From an uncultured Clostridia bacterium (GTDB lineage Bacteria; Bacillota; Clostridia; TANB77; CAG-508), in assembly GCA_934130355.1 (NCBI GenBank), contig CAKOXV010000008.1, positions 1-64,000 of the forward strand: 64,000 bases of DNA, given 5' to 3'. Shown one piece after another: positions 59,587 to 64,000 of this stretch (its first letter is position 1; every line of letters starts with the position of its first letter). The translations under genes were made by a program, and so were the position numbers. Under the pieces are notes generated by a model. It made no database searches, had not been told where the DNA came from, and saw nothing but the letters and a program-made list of their open reading frames with translations.

Positions 59587-61593
59587 TTACTCTTTTTCTG
59601 TAAAATATTCTTCGATTTTTTCCATTAATTCTCGTTTTGCTTCTTCTATTGTTTTATTTTCTAATTGTGCACCTGCTAATGTAATGTGGCCTCCACCACC
59701 TAATTTTTCAAGTATTACTTGAACATTTATATCTCCTATTGAACGTCCACTGATACATATTTTGTCTTCCATTATTCCTAATACAAATGATGCTGTTATG
59801 TTTCCAATTGTTAATAATTCATCTGCTGCTTTTGCACATATCAAACTTGTATCTTTTTCTTGTACTTCATATAGTGATATTGCAATTGTATCATGGATTA
59901 TTTCTGCTTTTCGTACTATTTCTGATATTTTATTATAGCTTTCTAAATCACTTTGGAACCATTTTTTTACTTTAATTATATCTACTCCACATCTACGTAA
60001 ATATGCTGCTGCTTCAAATGTTCTTACACCTGTTTTAAATGTGAAATTCTTTGTGTCCATCATTATTCCAGCATATAGAGCTTCTGCTTCTACTGTTGAT
60101 AGTTTAATTTCATTTTGAGTATATTGTATTAATTCAGTAACTAGTTCAGCTGCAGATGAAGCATATACTTCTTGAAATGTTAAAATACTTTGTTCTATAA
60201 AATCTGTTCCTCTTCTATGATGGTCAATTACTACAATTTTATTTGTTTTATCTAACAATTCTGGACTCTCGACATAGCTTTTTTTATGTGTATCTACAAC
60301 AACTAATAATGTTTCAGCTGTAATTTTTTGAAGTGCTTCTTCTTTATCTATTAATACATCTTTGTAATCATCTTTTATATTTTCAATAAAAGTTTTTAAA
60401 GATGCTGATTCACTATTTGTTACTATATATGCTTCTTTATTCAAACTTGCTGCTACTCTGTATATTCCTAATGCAGATCCCATTGCATCTATATCTGGGT
60501 TTGCATGTCCCATTATTATTACATTTTCACATTCTTTCATTAATTCTTCTAATGCATGCGCAACTATTCTTGCTTTTACTTTTGTTCTTTTTTCTACTTC
60601 TTCTAATTTTCCACCGAAAAATTGATATTTTCCGTTTTCTCTAATTACAGCTTGGTCTCCTCCTCTTCCTAGAATTACATCCATTGCTGCAGTTGCTGAT
60701 TTATATACTTCTTTATCTGTTTGTCCTTCATTTGAAATCGCAATACTAAGTGTTAATTGAATTTTATCTTTTCTTACTAAGTCTTTTATTGTATCTAATA
60801 TTGCAAATTTTCCTTCTTTTAATTGTTCCAAATACCTTTGTTCAAAAACATATACATAAGTGTCTCTATCTTCTTTTACTAAAATTCCATTTGTTTCATT
60901 TACCCAGTCATATAATGTACTTTCTACTCTAGCCATTAATTGTGTTTTTTCTTCTGTGTCTATTCTTTGCATTACTTCTTCATAATTGTCGACCATTATT
61001 ATTCCAACAGCTGTTTTCTTGTTTTCATTTTCTTTTTGTAATTCATATTTTTCTGTTTCATCTATAAAATATAAAATAAGTAAATATTCATCTATTTTTT
61101 TTCTTTCATTTCTCTTACTTTTTGCAAATTCTACTTGAACTTTATATTGTTTTTTTCCTATTTCTATGTTTTTAATTATTGTTTTTCTTTTTTGTTCTTT
61201 TTCTATCTCATCTTTTATATCTATTACTAAGTCACTTATATAATTTTTAATATCTATATTAGCAAATTCAGTTATAAATCTTGAACTTCTCCATACTATA
61301 TTTCCATCCATTTCTAATATAAGTAGTGGAAATGGCGAATTTATTAAACTGCTTTTTGCAGCAGAATCCACATTTAGTGTTAAGTCTTGTAATTGTTCTG
61401 ATATTTCACTTCTTCTTTTATTATTTGCTAAATATGTGTATCCCAGAATAATCAAATAAAATATAATTGATGGTATTATCATACTTGTTTTTAAATATGA
61501 CAAAATAAATAATAATATAAATATTATTACTAAATATATTTTTGTTCTTGATACTAAATTATCAAATAATTTTCTATTGTTATTTCCCGACAT
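59587..61593 (-). CDS. gdpP: Cyclic di-AMP phosphodiesterase GdpP
   Basis: A 668-residue membrane protein. It has two N-terminal helices (about 14-55), a PAS-like domain (70-160), a degenerate GGDEF (about 170-310), and a DHH-DHHA1 phosphodiesterase (about 340-650) with IIMGHANPDIDAMGSALG and VVVIDHHRRGTDFIE plus C-terminal GGGGHITLAGAQ. It hydrolyses c-di-AMP and so affects osmotic and wall homeostasis. RBS AAAAGGAG, 14 nt upstream of rplI. Confidence 0.95.
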   Translation of the reverse strand: MSGNNNRKLFDNLVSRTKIYLVIIFILLFILSYLKTSMIIPSIIFYLIILGYTYLANNKRRSEISEQLQDLTLNVDSAAKSSLINSPFPLLILEMDGNIVWRSSRFITEFANIDIKNYISDLVIDIKDEIEKEQKRKTIIKNIEIGKKQYKVQVEFAKSKRNERKKIDEYLLILYFIDETEKYELQKENENKKTAVGIIMVDNYEEVMQRIDTEEKTQLMARVESTLYDWVNETNGILVKEDRDTYVYVFEQRYLEQLKEGKFAILDTIKDLVRKDKIQLTLSIAISNEGQTDKEVYKSATAAMDVILGRGGDQAVIRENGKYQFFGGKLEEVEKRTKVKARIVAHALEELMKECENVIIMGHANPDIDAMGSALGIYRVAASLNKEAYIVTNSESASLKTFIENIKDDYKDVLIDKEEALQKITAETLLVVVDTHKKSYVESPELLDKTNKIVVIDHHRRGTDFIEQSILTFQEVYASSAAELVTELIQYTQNEIKLSTVEAEALYAGIMMDTKNFTFKTGVRTFEAAAYLRRCGVDIIKVKKWFQSDLESYNKISEIVRKAEIIHDTIAISLYEVQEKDTSLICAKAADELLTIGNITASFVLGIMEDKICISGRSIGDINVQVILEKLGGGGHITLAGAQLENKTIEEAKRELMEKIEEYFTEKE

Positions 61594-61626
61594 TTTTATC
61601 TCCTTTTATACTATTCTAGTATACTT

Positions 61627-62157
61627 CTAAATATGCATTTTGTCAAGTTTTTTAGCTGGTATTCCAACAACTGTTGTATTGTCAGGTACTGCTTTTAGCA
61701 CAACTGCATTTGCTCCTACTTTTACATTATTTCCAATTTTGATTGGGCCTAGTACTTTACTTCCACATCCAAGCATAACATTATTTCCTATGTCTGGATG
61801 ACGTTTCTTTTTATCTTTTCCAGTTCCGCCTAATGTTACTCCATGGTATATTGTGCAATCATCCCCTATTGTTGCCGTTTCGCCTATTACTATTCCCATT
61901 CCATGATCTATAAATAATCTTCTTCCTATTCTAGCACCAGGATGTATTTCTATTCCTGTTAAAAATCTCCCTATTTGAGAAATTGCTCTTGCTAAAAAAA
62001 ATAATTTATGCCTATACAAAAAATGTGCCACTCTATGAAAAACTAATATATGAAAGCCTTGATATAACAGTATTACATACAATATATTTGTTGCTGCCGG
62101 ATCTCTTTTTTGTATATTTATAGCATCTTCATATAATTCTTTAAAAACTCTTAACAT
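61627..62157 (-). CDS. cysE: Serine O-acetyltransferase CysE (short form)
   Basis: A 176-residue left-handed beta-helix acetyltransferase. The hexapeptide repeats run IEIHPGARIG, LFIDHGMGIVIGETATIGDD, ITLGGTGKDKKKRHPDIGN, GPIKIGNNVKVGANAVVL. The active-site His pair (DHG and RHPDIG) and GTGKD acetyl-CoA loop are present. It makes O-acetylserine for cysteine. It lacks the N-terminal domain of E. coli CysE (273 residues), like the short Firmicute/EpsC type. Start ATG 62157. No cysK follows. Confidence 0.93.
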   Translation of the reverse strand: MLRVFKELYEDAINIQKRDPAATNILYVILLYQGFHILVFHRVAHFLYRHKLFFLARAISQIGRFLTGIEIHPGARIGRRLFIDHGMGIVIGETATIGDDCTIYHGVTLGGTGKDKKKRHPDIGNNVMLGCGSKVLGPIKIGNNVKVGANAVVLKAVPDNTTVVGIPAKKLDKMHI

Positions 62158-62204
62158 ATTAATCACCCATTTTATTGTATGCATTAAAGTAATTATTTGC
62201 AAAA

Positions 62205-62234
62205 AAAATACATCTCATTTCTGAGATGTATTTT
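62205..62234 (-). terminator. Terminator after rpoC
   Basis: AAAATACATCTCA (62205-62217) pairs with TGAGATGTATTTT (62222-62234), 4-nt loop, five nt past the rpoC stop. Confidence 0.9.
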
Positions 62235-62238
62235 AATT

Positions 62239-64000
62239 TTACTCTTCTACTGGACTTTCTGTTTCAGGAATATCGTCGTCTTCTTCTCCTTCAACTTTAA
62301 TAGTAACATCTTGATATCTCTTCATTCCAGTACCAGCTGGAATTAATTTACCAATAATTACGTTTTCTTTTAATCCTATTAAATCGTCTTCTTTTCCTTT
62401 TATAGCTGCTTCTGTTAATACTCTTGTTGTTTCTTGGAATGATGCAGCTGATAAGAAACTATCTGTTGCTAATGATGCTTTAGTAATTCCAAGTAATACT
62501 CTCTTACCTGTTGCTGGTTGTTTTCCTTCTTCTTCTGCCTTTTTATTATTTTCTTCAAAGTCATACATATCAACTAGTGAACCAGGGAACATTCCTGTAT
62601 CTCCACTATTTTCAACTCTAACTTTTCTAAGCATTTGTCTTGCAATTACTTCAATATGTTTATCATTAATGTCAACACCTTGGTTTCTATATACTTTTTG
62701 AACTTCTGAAATTACATATTCATATACACCTTCTGGTCCTTTTATTGCAAGTATTTCTGATGGATTTATTGAACCTTCTATAAGTGCTTGAGCTGCTTTT
62801 ACTTCATCTCCATCTTTTACTTTTAATTTTGAACCAAATGGTATTACATAAGTTCTAGAGTCATCTTTAGATGTAACAATAATTTCCTTTTTCTTCTTAG
62901 TTTCAGAGATTTTAACTTTACCATCAATTTCTGTTATAACAGCTAATCCCTTTGGTTTTCTAGCTTCAAAGATTTCTTCAACTCTAGGAAGACCTTGTGT
63001 GATATCTGCAACACCTGCAACACCACCTGAGTGAATAGTTCTCATGGTTAACTGTGTACCAGGTTCACCAATTGATTGTGCAGCTATAATACCAATAGAT
63101 TCTCCTATTGAAACTTCTTCTCTTCTTGCTAATCCCATACCATAACATTTTTGACATACACCATGTTTGCTTCTACATCCAATTACAGAACGTACTTCAA
63201 CTTGTGTAATTCCTGCATCTACAATTTGTTTTGCTAAAGCTTTATTTATCATTGTATTTGTATCTACGATTACTTCACCTGTTTCAGGATGTATTATATC
63301 ATTTAATGGGAATCTTCCTTCAAGTCTTTCTTCTAATTTTTCTACAACTTGATTTCCATCTTTAATATCTTCTAGCATTAAGCCTTCATGTGTTCCACAA
63401 TCATGTTCTCTTACTATTATATCTTGTGATACGTCAACAAGTCTTCTTGTTAAATATCCAGAGTCAGCTGTTCTTAAAGCTGTATCAGATAAACCTTTAC
63501 GAGCACCATGTGAAGATATAAAGTATTCTAGAGCATCTAGACCTTCACGGAAACATGATTTAATTGGTATTTCTACTGCTTTACCTGTAGTACTTGCCAT
63601 AAGTCCACGCATACCTGCAATTTGTCTTAATTGGTTCATATTACCACGGGCACCTGATTTAACCATCATGTATATTGGGTTTAAGTCATCAAAGTTTTCT
63701 TCCATTGCTTTACTTACATCATTTGTTGCTTTTTCCCAAATATTAACTACTGTTTTGTATCTTTCATCATCAGTTATTAAACCTCTTCTATATTGGTTTC
63801 TAACTTTTTCTACTTGTTTATCTGCATCTGCTAATATATCTTTTTTAGCAGCAGGTACTTCAACATCCGCTACTGAGAATGTAATACCAGCTAATGTAGA
63901 ATATTTAAATCCTAAAGCTTTAATATAGTCAATTACTTCTGCTGATTCTGTTAATCCATGTTTTTCTATTACTCTATCAATAATTGTTCCCATTGATTTT
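62239..64000 (-). CDS. rpoC: RNA polymerase beta' subunit, C-terminal part (runs off the window)
   Basis: About 587 residues of the C-terminal half of beta'. The second zinc cluster is visible as CGTHEG, CRSKHGVCQKCYG, with four Cys. MRTIHSGGVAG (trigger-loop region), SIGEPGTQLTMRTIHSGG and PRVEEIFEARKPK follow, then the C-terminal SSFQETTRVLTEAAIKGKEDDL. The frame continues past base 64000, so the first half of the protein is missing; the ATG at 63993 is internal. Catalytic NADFDGD motif lies outside the window. A terminator follows. Confidence 0.97.
   Translation of the reverse strand, partial: KSMGTIIDRVIEKHGLTESAEVIDYIKALGFKYSTLAGITFSVADVEVPAAKKDILADADKQVEKVRNQYRRGLITDDERYKTVVNIWEKATNDVSKAMEENFDDLNPIYMMVKSGARGNMNQLRQIAGMRGLMASTTGKAVEIPIKSCFREGLDALEYFISSHGARKGLSDTALRTADSGYLTRRLVDVSQDIIVREHDCGTHEGLMLEDIKDGNQVVEKLEERLEGRFPLNDIIHPETGEVIVDTNTMINKALAKQIVDAGITQVEVRSVIGCRSKHGVCQKCYGMGLARREEVSIGESIGIIAAQSIGEPGTQLTMRTIHSGGVAGVADITQGLPRVEEIFEARKPKGLAVITEIDGKVKISETKKKKEIIVTSKDDSRTYVIPFGSKLKVKDGDEVKAAQALIEGSINPSEILAIKGPEGVYEYVISEVQKVYRNQGVDINDKHIEVIARQMLRKVRVENSGDTGMFPGSLVDMYDFEENNKKAEEEGKQPATGKRVLLGITKASLATDSFLSAASFQETTRVLTEAAIKGKEDDLIGLKENVIIGKLIPAGTGMKRYQDVTIKVEGEEDDDIPETESPVEE

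Noticed and set aside
1..64000. CRISPR array, prophage or insertion sequence with a transposase
   Set aside because: No regular repeat-spacer pattern, phage structural gene or intact transposase was seen.

Overview
The window is a 64 kb piece of a low-GC (roughly 28-30% by eye), endospore-forming Clostridia chromosome, most likely from an anaerobic gut species. The sporulation and anaerobic markers are Spo0A, a Spo0E-like phosphatase, the cortex amidase CwlD, a GerS/LolA-like lipoprotein-type protein and the anaerobic NTP-reductase activase NrdG. Gram-positive markers are PolC, GdpP, YfmF/YfmH and the TilS-FtsH pairing. Nearly all genes lie on the minus strand, as expected for one arm of a replichore; the exceptions are a HAD hydrolase, two tRNA pairs, a transpeptidase, a D,D-carboxypeptidase and a small membrane protein. 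Layout: 0.1-9.7 kb holds a UDG-fold protein, metal transporters (MntP with a frameshift, ZIP), a cytoplasmic alpha-amylase, Spo0A, YigZ and an HI0933-type flavoprotein. 9.8-13.7 kb holds tRNA-His and tRNA-Gln, an acidic coiled-coil protein, an acyl-CoA synthetase with its TetR regulator, and a dense cluster of DnaA boxes. 13.9-20.3 kb holds DUF1294, PolC and D-Ala-D-Ala ligase. 20.4-28.4 kb is envelope and division: transpeptidase, leaderless SodC, MazF, DusB, RodA, MinE, MinD, CwlD. 28.4-33.3 kb is a complete fructose PTS (EI, HPr, FruABC, FruK). 33.3-43 kb holds a CNNM/CBS protein, a GGDEF response regulator, Ig-like and thioester-domain surface proteins and a D,D-carboxypeptidase. 43-48 kb holds tRNA-Gly and tRNA-Cys, Spo0E, YfmF/YfmH, bS21 and NrdG. 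49.9-54.7 kb is an accessory stretch with a broken gene and a PadR/SEDS/VanZ envelope module bounded by 34-bp direct repeats. 54.7-64 kb is a housekeeping run (ftsH, tilS, dnaB, rplI, gdpP, cysE, rpoC 3' end). The most unusual features are non-coding. (1) Two copies, in opposite orientation, of a ~320-365 bp long-hairpin element (36.6-37.0 and 47.1-47.5 kb) have nearly identical interiors but differ in their outer arms, with compensatory changes that keep the stems paired. (2) polC is flanked by ~43-nt repeats, so its 5' and 3' untranslated regions are complementary to one another. (3) Six DnaA-box-like 9-mers lie within 95 bp, far from any dnaA gene. Two short genes absent from a 60-residue-cutoff view were found by reading the sequence: spo0E-like (50 aa) and rpsU (56 aa). 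mntP is one ORF split by a one-base slip next to a homopolymer.
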